From contig OX375873.1 of NCBI GenBank assembly GCA_947359465.1, positions 89,425,978 to 89,489,977 of the forward strand: a stretch of DNA of 64,000 nt, read 5' to 3'. This DNA comes from Metellina segmentata. Lineage: Eukaryota; Arthropoda; Arachnida; Araneae; Tetragnathidae. The translations under genes were made by a program, and so were the position numbers. Each line of letters starts with the position of its first letter. Positions within the stretch are counted from its first letter, which is position 1. The notes below the pieces were generated by a model. That model did no database searches. It was given only the letters and a program-made list of their open reading frames with translations, and had not been told where the DNA came from. Shown here one piece after another: positions 44,185 to 54,700 of the stretch.

Positions 44185-44740
44185 CACTACCCTACAATAA
44201 TGGACTGGACAGCACACTTTGCTACATGCTTTAATCGGGGGAAAGGTCCCCTACGTGCTGCAATAACAATAGCAACCCTTCTCTGCATGCTTTCAACAAG
44301 TTTTGGATACACAGCTAAGGGTATTTGTGTCCATTCCTGCTGCAAGAATCTCGCCAGCTCAGCTGTAGATTTCGGACGTGGTTCCCTGGTCCATAAGAGT
44401 CGCTCTAACGCGTACCACACATGTTCTATGGGATTTAGGTCGAGACTCTGAGAAGGCCAGGGAAGACGTTTTACATCCGTATCTTGATACTACTACTTGA
44501 CAGAGGTTGCAATATGACATATAGCGTTGTCGTCCTGGAAGTAACATTCGTCCATTCCATAAAAATGCCAGAGCGTGTGAAGAACCTGACTGTCCAAAAT
44601 GTTCATGTAGGCGTCGTCGTTCAATTGACCACGAACAACATGCAAAGGTCCCAGGCCATACCATGAAAAACACGCCACAAACAAGTCATTGGATTTTATG
44701 CGAATCCACTGGAGTTCGGTCCATTATTGTAGGGTAGTGT
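44185..44740 (-). mobile_element. Deleted Tc1-family transposon, 556 bp
   Basis: Perfect 21-bp terminal inverted repeats begin CACTACCCTACAATAATGGA (44,185-44,205 and 44,720-44,740), with TA on both sides. The interior is the C-terminal half of a Tc1-type transposase on the minus strand. The 5' half of the gene is deleted. Confidence 0.93.
44187..44684 (-). pseudogene. Tc1-type (DD34E) transposase remnant
   Basis: The frame carries VVRGQLNDDAYMNIL, then ECYFQDDNAICH (second catalytic Asp), and SQSLDLNPIEHVW with the third acid, Glu. There are 34 residues between the Asp and the Glu, hence DD34E. Two consecutive TAG codons (44,490-44,495) interrupt the frame between them. The N-terminal DNA-binding region and the first Asp are missing. 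The stop codon of the gene (44,187-44,189) lies inside the terminal inverted repeat. Confidence 0.9.
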
Positions 44741-45000
44741 ATATGAAATAAGCTAATTACGGAATGCATTTTGGTGTCTTATGGTGGCTTCACACCAACG
44801 GCGACAGCGACAAAAACATCTGTCTCTTCGCTTTGCGCATGCGTAATACAAACAAATTTTGTTTCTCCTGGTTTGTCTCTGTCGCTGCTCTTTCAAGTCT
44901 TGGAGGAAGTTCAACTTTTGTCTCTGTCGCCGTGCTGACAGCCAATCAGAATAAAGCCTAATACGGTTTCGGTTGATGTTTTTCACCCAGCAAGCTAAAA

Positions 45001-45405
45001 ATGAATAATATCGAAATCCCATGGGCTCAGGAAGCTAAAAACCTAGGTATTATCCTAGACAGAAGACTCACATGGAATCAGAACACAAAAAACGTTGTTC
45101 ATAAATTCCGAGACGTAAAACGTAAACTTTTCAACCTAATTTGTCGGAATTCGCCAATGACTATTGAAAACAAAATATTCGTGTACCTAAGCTATCTCTA
45201 ACCAGTAATTACATAAGCAAGCCAAATTTGGGAATCCTACTAATAACAAAAATATAAATTCACTTGAAAACCTTCAAACTTCTACACTCCGGAGCCAAAC
45301 CAATGGTTCCAACGAAATACAGAAATTATAAGACACGGTCTCAGAATTTCTTCACTTAAAACCCATATCGCTAAACTTTCGAAAAAAATAAACCACGATA
45401 TTTAA
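45001..45405 (+). pseudogene. Jockey-clade LINE reverse transcriptase fragment
   Basis: The first 66 codons include KNLGIILDRRLTWNQN and then a KRKLFNLICRNSPMTIENKI segment. This is the pattern downstream of the reverse transcriptase active site in Jockey-like LINEs. After a stop, degenerate RPVIT(Y)AS-IW- and RNTEIIRHGLRISSLKTHI-like pieces continue the family to about 45,405. Stops and frameshifts make it dead. No ends or endonuclease domain are present. Confidence 0.85.
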
Positions 45406-45890
45406 TGCAGATCGCTGATTAAAATCTAACCCCTCTTTGAAGAGACATTATAAAGTCGCACTCAGCACTATTTTTTTCCTTGTCGCGCGCACGAAAACCA
45501 ACTACTTTTTAAATATTCAAGTTATACCCGCAGTAAGCTGGAACGGTCAGTACAGCAACGTCCCAAATATGGGTCATTATTTTTAAGCACCTCCGGTCGG
45601 GGTCAGTCATTGGGAGGGTGACCACACAAGCTCCCGCTACCGGCAATCTGTTTACTGATGCAATACTACTTTTTAAACTTTTATTACCACTTCATAGTTA
45701 CTTATATTTAATTCCAAACAACCTATTTTATTTTATTTCTACTGTTTTTTTTTTAAATTCTGGGCATTCAATTTTAGAATTAAGTCACTCCACCAAAATT
45801 GTTCTACCGGAGATAAAGGCCGCTAAGCACGTCCAACAAGAATAAAAGGAGTTTTATTAAAGTTGGAGAGACGCGATCTGTCAGCCATCT
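45406..45890. other. Unassigned interior of the TTA-flanked element
   Basis: T-rich sequence with no recognised domain. The CTCCGGTCGGGGTCAGTCATTGGGAGGGTGACCA-like part near 45,590 could be the 3' side of another retroelement, but I cannot assign it. Confidence 0.3.
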
Positions 45891-46056
45891 TGCGGAATCA
45901 GAAATAAATGTTTTGCTTTCGAAAAAGAAGGTTGTGCGCATGCCCAAAGAAATTGCTGTCGCTGCTGGTGTGAAGGCTCTTTTAGCAGCAACAGAGACAG
46001 GCGACAAAATGTTGCCTGTCTCTGTTGCTGTAGCTGTTGGTGTGGAGCCACCATTA

Positions 46057-46690
46057 CAGTAAACACAATTCTATTCAAGAAACCCCTTACAGGTAAAACG
46101 TGACCATTCTTAACAGGCTTGAAAGTTTAGGGTAATACCAGACTTTTTCAACAATGCATTAGCGACCACAAAGTAACTATTTTCTGGGGTGAAACGAATT
46201 TAAAAAAAAACACTTAGCTAGCGAATTTTGGACTGGATGTCTCAAGATAACTGATTGAAGAATGAACATTGATAGGATGTTCAAGTTGTGTGCAAGAGTG
46301 GAACAATTTCGTAAGGAATAAATAGAAATTTCAACCCCAAAACTCAAGTATCCACTTTCTCTTAGCCCGACTAAAAATAATAACACTTCAGATCTGTTTC
46401 AAGGAGTCTAGCCGTCTTGCCTTACACAATATCTATTCAGGTTGAAACCGCTACATTTTTTAGAAAGGTTATCTTTGAATAGAATGGTATATTGAAGGGA
46501 AATAAATTTCAAATATTGAACTCATGCGGGTTTAATAAAAATGTTTGGTATAGATTTTAAAGCTCCAGTATCAGTACCTCATGATGTTAACGTCACTTGC
46601 CTTTAACTAATTCTTGCAGTAACGATCTTTTAAATGATTTCAGTTAAATGAGCGTCATAAGAGTTTACAGAAGTGTTTTTCTTCATACGG
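46057..46690. other. Unassigned sequence
   Basis: Nothing recognised. Confidence 0.35.
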
Positions 46691-46694
46691 GGCA

Positions 46695-47020
46695 CGCGGC
46701 CAAGGTAGTCGATTTGAAGAGCAACGGATCAGTAACCGAAGAGTCGCCAGTTCGCATCCAACCAAAGACCATCGTGTACCAAAGGGCTGGTGCTGACTGG
46801 TTAAATCTGTCGTGGTCTTAAATGCACTCACGTCTGAATGGTGTTAGAAGTCTGGAGAATGGGATGGCATCTCAGGTGGGGCCTCGTCATCAGGCCGTGG
46901 TCCAAAATGACGTAAGTGTTGTCCTCGGATATTTCCCTTCGAGTTTGATCCGGGACCGTCACCAATAGCACGCTGTTTTGCTCCAGTGGGATATTAATTA
47001 AAATATCTACCTACCTCCGC
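46695..47020 (+). mobile_element. SINE family B, full length
   Basis: CCAAGGTAGTCGATTTGAAG (A-box region), CCAGTTCGCATCCAACC (B box), core GACTGGTTAAATCTGTCGTG, body GTCTGGAGAATGGGATGGCA, and tail ATTAATTAAAATATCTACCT plus ACC. Confidence 0.85.
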
Positions 47021-47520
47021 AACACGCATTATATATGACTAAATAATCACACTTAATGGTGGAATGAAGATAAGTATAACGATTCTATTTCTAGTACAAA
47101 GATTCTATCAGACGAAGTCAAAACTGTAGAAGTCATGCAGGATAGATCGTAGTTAGCAAAACGGAGTGAACCTCTTAATAAGTTAATAAAGAGTAATTTG
47201 ATTAGAAAGATCGTATAAAATCAGTTCCATTTGTAAACTAGAAAGTGGATGAATTAGATTAATAAATTGTAATTTAAGACAAAAATTATAGCAATATAGA
47301 TTAATACAAAGACATCTTGAGCATCCACTCTGCGATAGAAATAGAGAAACAACAAGCCAGAGTTCGATCGGGATGAAACAGCTTGTGCAATTTATATGAA
47401 GAGAAAGAAATTAGCACAATACAAATCTAACTTACTCTGGAACATCTAACCAAAAACTCTCCAATATATATTTAAATAATGCGTTGTTATTCTTTTTGTA
47501 GAAAACAGTGAATAATTTTT
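47021..47520. other. Unassigned AT-rich sequence
   Basis: Nothing recognised. Confidence 0.35.
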
Positions 47521-47533
47521 TTTTTAACTTTTA

Positions 47534-47868
47534 CGTAATGGTAATGGTAATTTTAGTTAACGTCGTACTAGGGCAACACAACGGGCTATTGACAACGGTC
47601 CGGGATCAGTCCCTGAAGTGAAAGATCCGAGGACAACACTTCGTAATTTTGAACCACGGTCAGATGACGAAGCAACACCTGAGCTGGCACCCCACTCTCC
47701 AAACTTCCACACCAACCCAACGTGAGGATTTTCGGCCACGACAGATTTAAGGTGCACTAGCCGCCTCTACACCATACGCTTACAAGCATCCATGCCCGTA
47801 CCCGGATTCGAACCAGGAACCTTCCGATCTAGAGGCTAACACCTTAATCACTATACTGTTTGGTCGGC
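47534..47868 (-). mobile_element. SINE family A, full length with 11-bp target duplication
   Basis: All parts from GTAATGGTAATTTTAGTTAA to CCGATCTAGAGGCTAACACC and TTTGGTCGGC are present. TTTAACTTTTA flanks it at 47,523-47,533 and 47,869-47,879. Confidence 0.92.
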
Positions 47869-47954
47869 TTTAACTTTTAGGATAAACGTGTTTTCGTGTG
47901 TTAACTTTGGTGTTTTGGAACGAAAGCAATTACTACGGCAAGTAATTTTTAACA

Positions 47955-48160
47955 AAGGGGGTAGTCAACTAATTTGCACTGAAGCAATACAGTGGGTTAT
48001 GGGCGACGATCCAAAGGGAATGATTCGAGAACAGCACCTCATAATCCAACCGCAGTCAGAAAACAACGTCAACAGCTGAGCCAGAACCCCACTCTCCAAG
48101 CACCCACACCACACTAACATGAAGACATTAGAGGCCACGACATACTTCATCTCTATACGA
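47955..48160 (-). mobile_element. SINE family B, head-truncated
   Basis: GGTAGTCAACTAATTTGCAC, AATACAGTGGGTTATGGGCG, CAACAGCTGAGCCAGAACCC and CACACCACACTAACATGAAG are the tail and body. Homology ends in the core. Confidence 0.75.
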
Positions 48161-48369
48161 CGGCAATAGATATAACAAGCGCGATTCTTTCCCTTGGTGT
48201 GGTTCTTATAGTTATAACTTTCAAGATTCAACAGCTGTAACGGCCGTAATCTATGTGAATTCTTTCTTGGTGTGATTTTTATAACTTTCAACGTGCAACT
48301 GGTCGCTGTCTAAATTCTTTCTTGGCGCGACCATGGTACAACTGCGGTACCGGCCGTAGTCTAAGGGTT

Positions 48370-48525
48370 AACCCTACAGGTGGTTTCGTCCAGATACCTC
48401 GTCACGAAGATTTTACCGTTTTTTCCCATCAAGATACCTGGTTAATTTTCGCCTGATGACGAGATATCTCATCCATTCTGATCTGGTCAATTTTTGCTAA
48501 TGACGAGATACCTCGTTCAGACAAC
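48370..48525. repeat. Copy of the palindromic CTCGTC repeat
   Basis: CAGATACCTCGTCACGAAGA, TGATGACGAGATATCTCATC and GCTAATGACGAGATACCTCG lie within 130 bp, separated by CTGATCTGGTCAATTTTT. This is the minus-strand form of the 35-37 kb unit. Confidence 0.75.
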
Positions 48526-48608
48526 CACCAGTTTTAACGTGCACCAGCCCCATCTACACGACGGTCGGGATAAGTTTCGAACTCGCAACCTTTCAGTTGG
48601 GCAGGAAT
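48526..48608 (-). mobile_element. SINE family B head fragment
   Basis: TTTTAACGTGCACCAGCCCC, GGTCGGGATAAGTTTCGAAC and TCGCAACCTTTCAGTTGGGC are the core and head complement only. Confidence 0.72.
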
Positions 48609-48611
48609 TGA

Positions 48612-48623
48612 GGGGGGGGGGGC
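48612..48623. repeat. Poly-G run
   Basis: About eleven consecutive G residues. Confidence 0.9.
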
Positions 48624-48639
48624 TTTGTATATGCTTAAC

Positions 48640-48990
48640 TACATTTGTAGATGCTCCCCCATACTAGACGCCGTCTTCCAAAGATGTCCGAAGTCTACAG
48701 GGTCCTTCCACTTGTCGAGTGCCGCCCGAAAGGGAGCACGTGCGCGCGCGAGTGCCGGCTGGTAAGACGAGAAGGGAGATGCCATAAAGGTCCCCACTGT
48801 CTTTACTCTCCCAAAAGAAAGCCGTCCGGTTGCAACACGGGCTTTAAGTGGTTTCCCCACTTGAAGCCGTTGAATAACGAGCAGGCCGTTCTGTTCCGCC
48901 TTAAAGTTTGAGGAAGCTGTCTAATAAGGAAGTAAGGAAGAAGACCCGCTCTCTCCGGGGAAGAATGTTTAGTCTAATTGGAGTGGGAGA
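48640..48990. other. GC-rich island
   Basis: Single-copy, GC-rich sequence. Open frames on both strands (73 and 86 codons) have no recognised motif. It resembles the islands at 14.5, 37.1 and 56.5 kb in composition. Confidence 0.35.
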
Positions 48991-49430
48991 GGTTTGGGAG
49001 AGCTCGGTTTTTTATATTTGCCCATATTTTAATCTTTAATCTTTTACGGCATCTTAATGGAGATGTCCGACTTGTTTAGGAAGACGGGAATTTGTTGGAG
49101 TAAGAGGAAATCCAATAAAAGCAGCGAGAGGGTAAACACGACGTAAACTCGCAGTGCAAACTTCCACCTAGGAGATGAAATTAAAATAATGAGAGTTTGG
49201 GAATTTATTGCGGAGAATGTATACGAGTGCTCCTCGCTAATGGAAGGCAGATGGAACATAGGTCAGAGGAGCCTCGAACTTCGGGAACTTAGAATCCCTG
49301 TGTAGGTCTGTGCTGTGGGAATAACTTGAGCAATTTTTGTCCAGAGTGGATTCAAAATTAAAATTTTGTCACTGTTCCATAATTTTTGTTAAGTGTTCTA
49401 AGCACACTTAAGCCGCTCATTAGAATTACT
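48991..49430. other. Unassigned sequence
   Basis: Nothing recognised. Confidence 0.35.
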
Positions 49431-50010
49431 GTACTATGACACACTTTCATTTCTTGCTTACGCATAACAGCAACATCCGGTTTCTCTTTGTTATGTTCTG
49501 GTTGTAACTTTTCGTTGCTGCATTTAACTTTTCCTCGTTATGAACATAACCTCTTACTGACTGGAACGTTTCTTAATGTTACATTGTTTAAGACTGGAAA
49601 GCTGTATTGTTATGAGTGCACGTTACTTTGTTAATGCTACAGTGTAGTCACTAGTACCTTTCTTTCTTAATGTTACATTGTTAAGACTGAAAAAATCACT
49701 TTGTTAAGAGTTGTACTTTATTTCGTTGCTGTTCTATTGTTATGAGAAACACGATGTTGCTATGACTGCGACATTTCATTCTTTGACTGGTACGTTACTT
49801 TCTTAATGTTACATTATTAAGAAAGTTACATTACTGCAAAGTAAGATTCTTATGAGAGGTACGTTATTTTGTTTTTATTGCTTTGGTGCTTTGTTAATGT
49901 TACACTGTTATGAATTTTAATCATAACAATGATTTACTTTGCATTGCTCTGACTGTTGCATTGCTATGACAGTTGCAATGTTATAACTGCAACGGTACCT
50001 CTCTTGTTAT
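49431..50010. repeat. Degenerate T/G-rich tandem repeat
   Basis: The phrases TTTCTTAATGTTACATTGTT, TTGTTATGA(G/C)TG and GTACGTTA(C/T)TTTGTT recur throughout with irregular spacing of about 20-60 bp. The block is strand-asymmetric and poor in C. No clean unit can be defined. Confidence 0.65.
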
Positions 50011-50269
50011 GATTATAACTTGTGATCCACAACTGAATATGAAGGGTTTCTCTATACGTGTTCTTTCCATACTCCTCCACTGGGTTCTTGGATTGTCGCT
50101 CTGCGATATTTCTCTGCCAAGTTCTCTCTGCTCTCATAAGAGTTTCTCCTTTCAATCTTAGTTTCCAGCATTTTAAGGTAAACATTTTCGTTTTCATTTT
50201 TACATAATAAACACTACATTCTTGATTGAACTTCGAAAAATTCTAGGCATACTTACTTTTTGAAAATAG

Positions 50270-50560
50270 GAAGGTACTAGAATTCACTTCGCACTGAAAC
50301 AACACAATTAGCTATCGACAACGTTCCGGGATCAACCCCGAATGGAAAATATCCGAGGACAATACCTCATTATTTTGAACCACGATCAGTAGAGGGCAAT
50401 ACCCTAGCTGGTACCAGTCTCATATATCCACACCGCATCAACGTGAGGACATTTCAGGTCGATTAATTTAACATTCACCAGTCTCCTCTACGGTCTGTAC
50501 TTGCATCGAGTTTCGAACCATTAACCCTCCGGTTGCTAATCCGCAACTCACAGCAGCTTT
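50270..50560 (-). mobile_element. SINE family B, nearly full length
   Basis: ACTAGAATTCACTTCGCACT, CGTTCCGGGATCAACCCCGA, TTTTGAACCACGATCAGTAG and ATTTAACATTCACCAGTCTC lead to the head complement (TTTCGAACCATTAACCCTCC). Confidence 0.78.
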
Positions 50561-51510
50561 TTATGAAAATGTTAAACATATTTATTTGACCATTGAGGAT
50601 GCTACACTTAAAGTGTTTTTGGAGATAATTTTGTCATATCTTGAAAAACGTTCTCAAAATAGTTTGTATAAAAACAGAAAATCAAATACAATTACATAGG
50701 TGAAAAGCGTTTTACCTGTTATTCCTTTACCGTTTTCATTTTCCTTGCCACATCAAATCGTCATTAGGGATAATGTCTGAATTAACTTCAGTAATTGCAT
50801 TTACGGGAAACGAGAATTTGAAATTAAAATACTTCCCTTTTGGGTAACGAATACTTTCCAATGGCAAAATAACTACCATTAATAGGTTTTAAATTCATGT
50901 TTTTCCCTGAGGACCCCAAGACGAGTATATTTATTAATAATAGTATGTGTTTGACAGTTCATTTATCAGAAAAACAAGTTAATACTTAAGTTTGTTTTGT
51001 TGGGGGCTCTAATGTAGTGGTAAATGCGGTCCGCGAAAAGGTTTCAGGGAATCCTAGGAGAGCATGCAATGTTTTACTAACCAAAACAAAGAAAGAGCTT
51101 ATTCCAAGGAAAAATAAAATATTCGATTATTTCCTCAGATGTTCTTAAATCTAAATTTTAGATTAACTTGAAGTTGAAATTGATTTTATTTTCAAATTAC
51201 TCGTATCAGACAATGAAAAACCAGTACTGATGTGTTGCATTTCATTGTGATTCATTGTTTGCATTAAGATTAAAGGAAATACTTATGTTTATATTATAAT
51301 TTTGCAAGCCTTTTTATTTTGAAGATACTGTTTTTTAAAGATTCATAAATCTGGAATTGAGACTAATCTATACTCGGTTTTGTTTTAAAATATTTATTTA
51401 CTGTGACAATTTGATAACTTCCCATTAAATCTGAGCGTGAATCGCGTACCTTTTTAAGTTCTTTGAAAAAAAAGTTGCCAGTTTGAATAGTTCACACGTA
51501 TACATCTATT
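50561..51510. other. Unassigned AT-rich sequence
   Basis: Nothing recognised. Confidence 0.4.
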
Positions 51511-51513
51511 CTA

Positions 51514-52345
51514 CAGGGTGGACTAAAAGTTCCCGTAGTGACGATTCGTGAATTTATTATACAAAATCAACAAACTATAAAACCATTATTTTTATGCTAA
51601 TGGTGAAAAGCAATTTTAACATAACGTAGGAAAAAGATTTGGACTTACATTTATAATAAATGTTTAAAATTTCCGCCCTTTTCTTGGAGGCAAAGCTGAA
51701 GTCGTTTGCGCATATTTTGATAAACACGTTTGAAGATGCTGGGAGTGACTTCTTGTATCCTTTGAGTTTTGGCAATTTCCAGATAACCTATTTTTTGTTG
51801 ATTACCTTCATAAACTTTGTTCTTCAAATATCCCCACAGAAAAAGTCAGGGATGCGCAGATCAGGAAACGAGGTAGCCAAAGGTTTCTAGAGATGATCGC
51901 CAAGAAAATCTTGAAACATTCCCATGGTTTCATAACTTGTATGGCAGGTTGCAATGTCTTGTTGGAACCAAGAGTCTCGTTCATTCACTTGTAATAATGC
52001 AACAAATTGTTGCATGAATTGATATAGCGTATCTTTACTCGGTATTGCATCATTTGGATATTTATGTCGCCAAAATTCTTTACATCTTTCATGTGATTTA
52101 TATTCAAAATAAGCCTCGCGTAACAGCGTAATTCTCTGAATGTGTGATAAACTCATCTTGCAATAAAGAACAAAATGACGTGGAACTTTATTATCGGACA
52201 GCTTGAGTGCGAAGAAAATCAAACGATAAAACTTAAAGAGTTGATAAAACTATAAGCAGACGATAAAATTCAATAATTCAAAAAAAAAAAAACACGGGCA
52301 ACAAATATTTTTAAGTTGGAGTACAGGAACTTTTAGGACACCCTG
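51514..52345 (-). mobile_element. Deleted mariner-superfamily element, 832 bp
   Basis: TA flanks lie at 51,512-51,513 and 52,346-52,347. Short imperfect terminal repeats (CAGGGTGGACTAAAAGTTCC and CAGGGTGTCCTAAAAGTTCC) are followed by divergent sequence. The interior is a deleted transposase gene. Confidence 0.9.
51651..52156 (-). pseudogene. Mariner-superfamily transposase remnant
   Basis: From the Met at 52,156 the frame reads MSLSHIQRITLLREAYFEYK and then HKYPNDAIPSKDTLYQF, a DUF4817-like helix-turn-helix start. It jumps to SWFQQDIATCHTS with the second catalytic Asp. The block with the first Asp is missing. A TAG (51,887-51,889) replaces the expected Trp. A single-base loss near PDFF shifts the frame before the C-terminus, which ends in NFKHLL. 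The gene is dead. Confidence 0.85.
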
Positions 52346-52379
52346 TACAACTAAAATTTTTCTGCTTGAATTCTAGCCG

Positions 52380-52725
52380 GTGACATTTTTTCCAATAGAA
52401 CCAATCATGTGATTTATTCAACCAATAGATGTGGTTATTTAGTCATTATGTATAAAAAAGCAATGCTACACAACTCGTAAATCTATTAACGCTCAAATGG
52501 TTGAAAATATGCAAAAAATTATTTCCTTTTTTTTCACCCCAAAACTAGTTTTAACAACTCTTTATCACCTATGAATGAAATTCATTCAGTTGGGTTGAAC
52601 TTAATATAACGGCGCAAGGGCAATATTTCACTAAACTGCGCCAAACAATGTCAAGCTAATAGACATATACACACACAAGAAAATTCTTACTGCCACAAGA
52701 GAGAAATACACCCACAAACAAACCG
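52380..52725. repeat. Composite dispersed repeat (CCAATAGAA block plus family D tail)
   Basis: TTTCCAATAGAACCAATCAT, TTCAACCAATAGATGTGGTT and ATTTAGTCATTATGTA are followed about 100 bp on by TTGGGTTGAACTTAATATAA, CTGCGCCAAACAATGTC and CACACACAAGAAAATTCTTA. The order matches 5,840-6,110. Confidence 0.55.
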
Positions 52726-53755
52726 AACAACGGTACCTATAACTTGCATGTTGCTACAAACCTACTGAGCTATGGGATTCCCAAATTATTTAGGCAATCT
52801 TAAAAATCATTTGGAATACCACCATCAAAATCTACAAAGACATCTACAAAATTACTCCCTGTTAATTTTCGAAATCCAAAGCCTTCCCCTGACATACACA
52901 GCTAAACTGAAAGGCCCTCGCCTCAGAAGTATTCCAAACTATAACCCGAGACCTGATATTACGGGGCTCCAAACTACTAATTCCCAGCACCACCTCACTT
53001 TTAAGAGACGGACACAGCATAGCATTAATGGTGTGATTGAATGCCCTTTTCACCAACTGATACCCCATCGAAACTGAGAAATAGGAGTCGTGCATTTATT
53101 CCGTTCGAGTGTCAGGAACGTACAGCGTCCCTCCTGAATAATTCAAGGACGCAAATTTTTATTCCATATTCATAAAAGGGTTTCCAGCCAACTCGAGTTT
53201 CCGCTCTCATAAATCTAGGACTGACACTATCATCAGGGCCTTCTGTGTCCCACAAGCTCCATTACGGCTCTATTGTGAGAGCCTGAAGATGTGCTTAGCT
53301 GTACAGGCAAGTGACAGTGGGGACTACGACATTGGGAATGCAATCTGGTGCGGTAATTGCACGAAGCGTGCACTAAATATTGAGAATAATGGTTTTTCAT
53401 CGAAGTTTCGCTATCTTTTTATTCGAAGTACCACTTCCCATATTTTAACCCAAAGAGTTTGTTCGTTTCTATCAGTTCTGCAACATGTAGGGTTTTCTGA
53501 ATGACTTCGAACCAGTTGGATTTTGGCCAGCGAAATTCGACCGATGTTCCGATAGATTAGTACTGTCGCGCCTTACTGATGATAAAAAGGCTAAAATTGT
53601 GAATATATTTTTTTTAAAACGAGTTCGCGAATAAGTTTAAGTGATACACGAATTTTCAATACTGCATGAATGTTTTTGAGCACTATGTTTTGGCTGCAAA
53701 GCATAGTTTCAGAATGATTTTTGAAACGCCTCTTTTGATCATGATTAGTATTGCT
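52726..53755. other. Unassigned sequence
   Basis: A plus-strand frame of 101 codons (52,772-53,077) has no domain I recognise. No other structure is seen. Confidence 0.35.
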
Positions 53756-53757
53756 TT

Positions 53758-54065
53758 TGGTATTTTTAATTAACGTCGCACTGGAAGCAACACAGCGGGT
53801 TATTGACGACGGTCTGGGATCAAACCCGAAAAGAAAAGTCCGAGAACAATACCACGAAGTTTTGAACCACGGTCAGTTTTCGAGGTAACACCCGAGCTTG
53901 TTTCCCACTCTACAAACTTTCACACCAACCCAAAGTGAGGACTAATCGGCTACGACAGAGTTAAGGTGCACCAGCCGCATCAACACCATACGCTTAAACA
54001 TACATTCGAATTAGTAACCTTCCTATCTATAGGCTACTTTAACCACCAGGCCGGTTAGTCGGCTA
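53758..54065 (-). mobile_element. SINE family A, full length, diverged
   Basis: AATTAACGTCGCACTGGAAG, GGTTATTGACGACGGTCTGG, AGTTAAGGTGCACCAGCCGC and ACCACCAGGCCGGTTAGTCG span tail to head. It ends directly against the target duplication of the next SINE. Confidence 0.83.
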
Positions 54066-54081
54066 AAACAAATGGTAATTG

Positions 54082-54222
54082 GTAATTTTTAGTTAACGTC
54101 GTACTAGAGCAACACAACGGGCTATTGACGACGGTCCGGGATCAGTCCCTTAAGGGAAAGATCCGAGGACAACACCTCGTAATTTTGAACCACGGTCAGA
54201 TGACGAAGCAACACCCGAGCCT
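54082..54222 (-). mobile_element. 141-bp 5'-truncated SINE family A with 16-bp target duplication
   Basis: The tail through CGAAGCAACACCCGAGCC is near the young consensus. AAACAAATGGTAATTG flanks it at 54,066-54,081 and 54,223-54,238. It inserted at the 5' end of the older copy at 53,758-54,065. Confidence 0.9.
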
Positions 54223-54261
54223 AAACAAATGGTAATTGTACCTTAAGAGGAAACAAGTTTT

Positions 54262-54430
54262 ATGTAGGTAGGTATTTTAATTAACGTCGTACAGGAAAGA
54301 CACAACGGGCTATTGACGACATCCGAGGACAAAAAAACGCCAAGAACTTTAGAACCACAGTCAGATGTCGAGATCACACATGACTTGCCACCCCACTTCT
54401 CAAAACTTCCACACCACACCAACGTGAGTA
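54262..54430 (-). mobile_element. SINE family B, head-truncated
   Basis: GTAGGTAGGTATTTTAATTA, ACGTCGTACAGG, CACAACGGGCTATTGACGAC and CCAACGTGAG are present, with a deletion in the tail half. Confidence 0.72.
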
Positions 54431-54527
54431 TTTTTTAGTATGAAGAGGAAGGTAATTATTCTTATGCTTAGGTAAATCAATTAAAAGTGTTGTCTATTCT
54501 TTTGTTATGTTCTGTTTTCTGGTGTGC

Positions 54528-54700
54528 CACAAAATTTTAGCAGTTAGTTTAGGTGCCATGAGACGAAGTTGCTGTGCTTGACCAATAGAATCTTTCCTGG
54601 AATTATTTCAACCAACAAATGTAGGTATTTAGTCATTACGTACGTAATGTAGAGTAAGTCAATACTATACTACTCGAAAATCTCATGAAGCTCAACTGGT
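54528..54700. repeat. Dispersed repeat block (CCAATAGAATC type)
   Basis: GGTGTGCCACAAAATTTTAG, CTTGACCAATAGAATCTTTC, TTTCAACCAACAAATGTAGG and TTTAGTCATTACGTACG match 5,840 and 52,380. No family D tail follows here. Confidence 0.5.

Larger units (their letters stand above)
44782..46053. mobile_element. TTA-flanked inverted-repeat element, possibly Harbinger-like, with a LINE insert
   Basis: The left end TGGTGGCTTCACACCAACGG and the complement of the right end TGGTGGCTCCACACCAACAG form imperfect terminal repeats of about 30 bp. They continue as repeated (C)GACAGCGACA-type motifs on both sides. TTA lies immediately outside at 44,779-44,781 and 46,054-46,056, the 3-bp TWA duplication expected of PIF/Harbinger elements. 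There is no Harbinger transposase, so it would be non-autonomous. A Jockey-type fragment lies inside. Confidence 0.65.

Noticed and set aside
52772..53077. 101-codon frame as a gene
   Set aside because: No domain or conserved motif; length is compatible with chance in AT-rich DNA.
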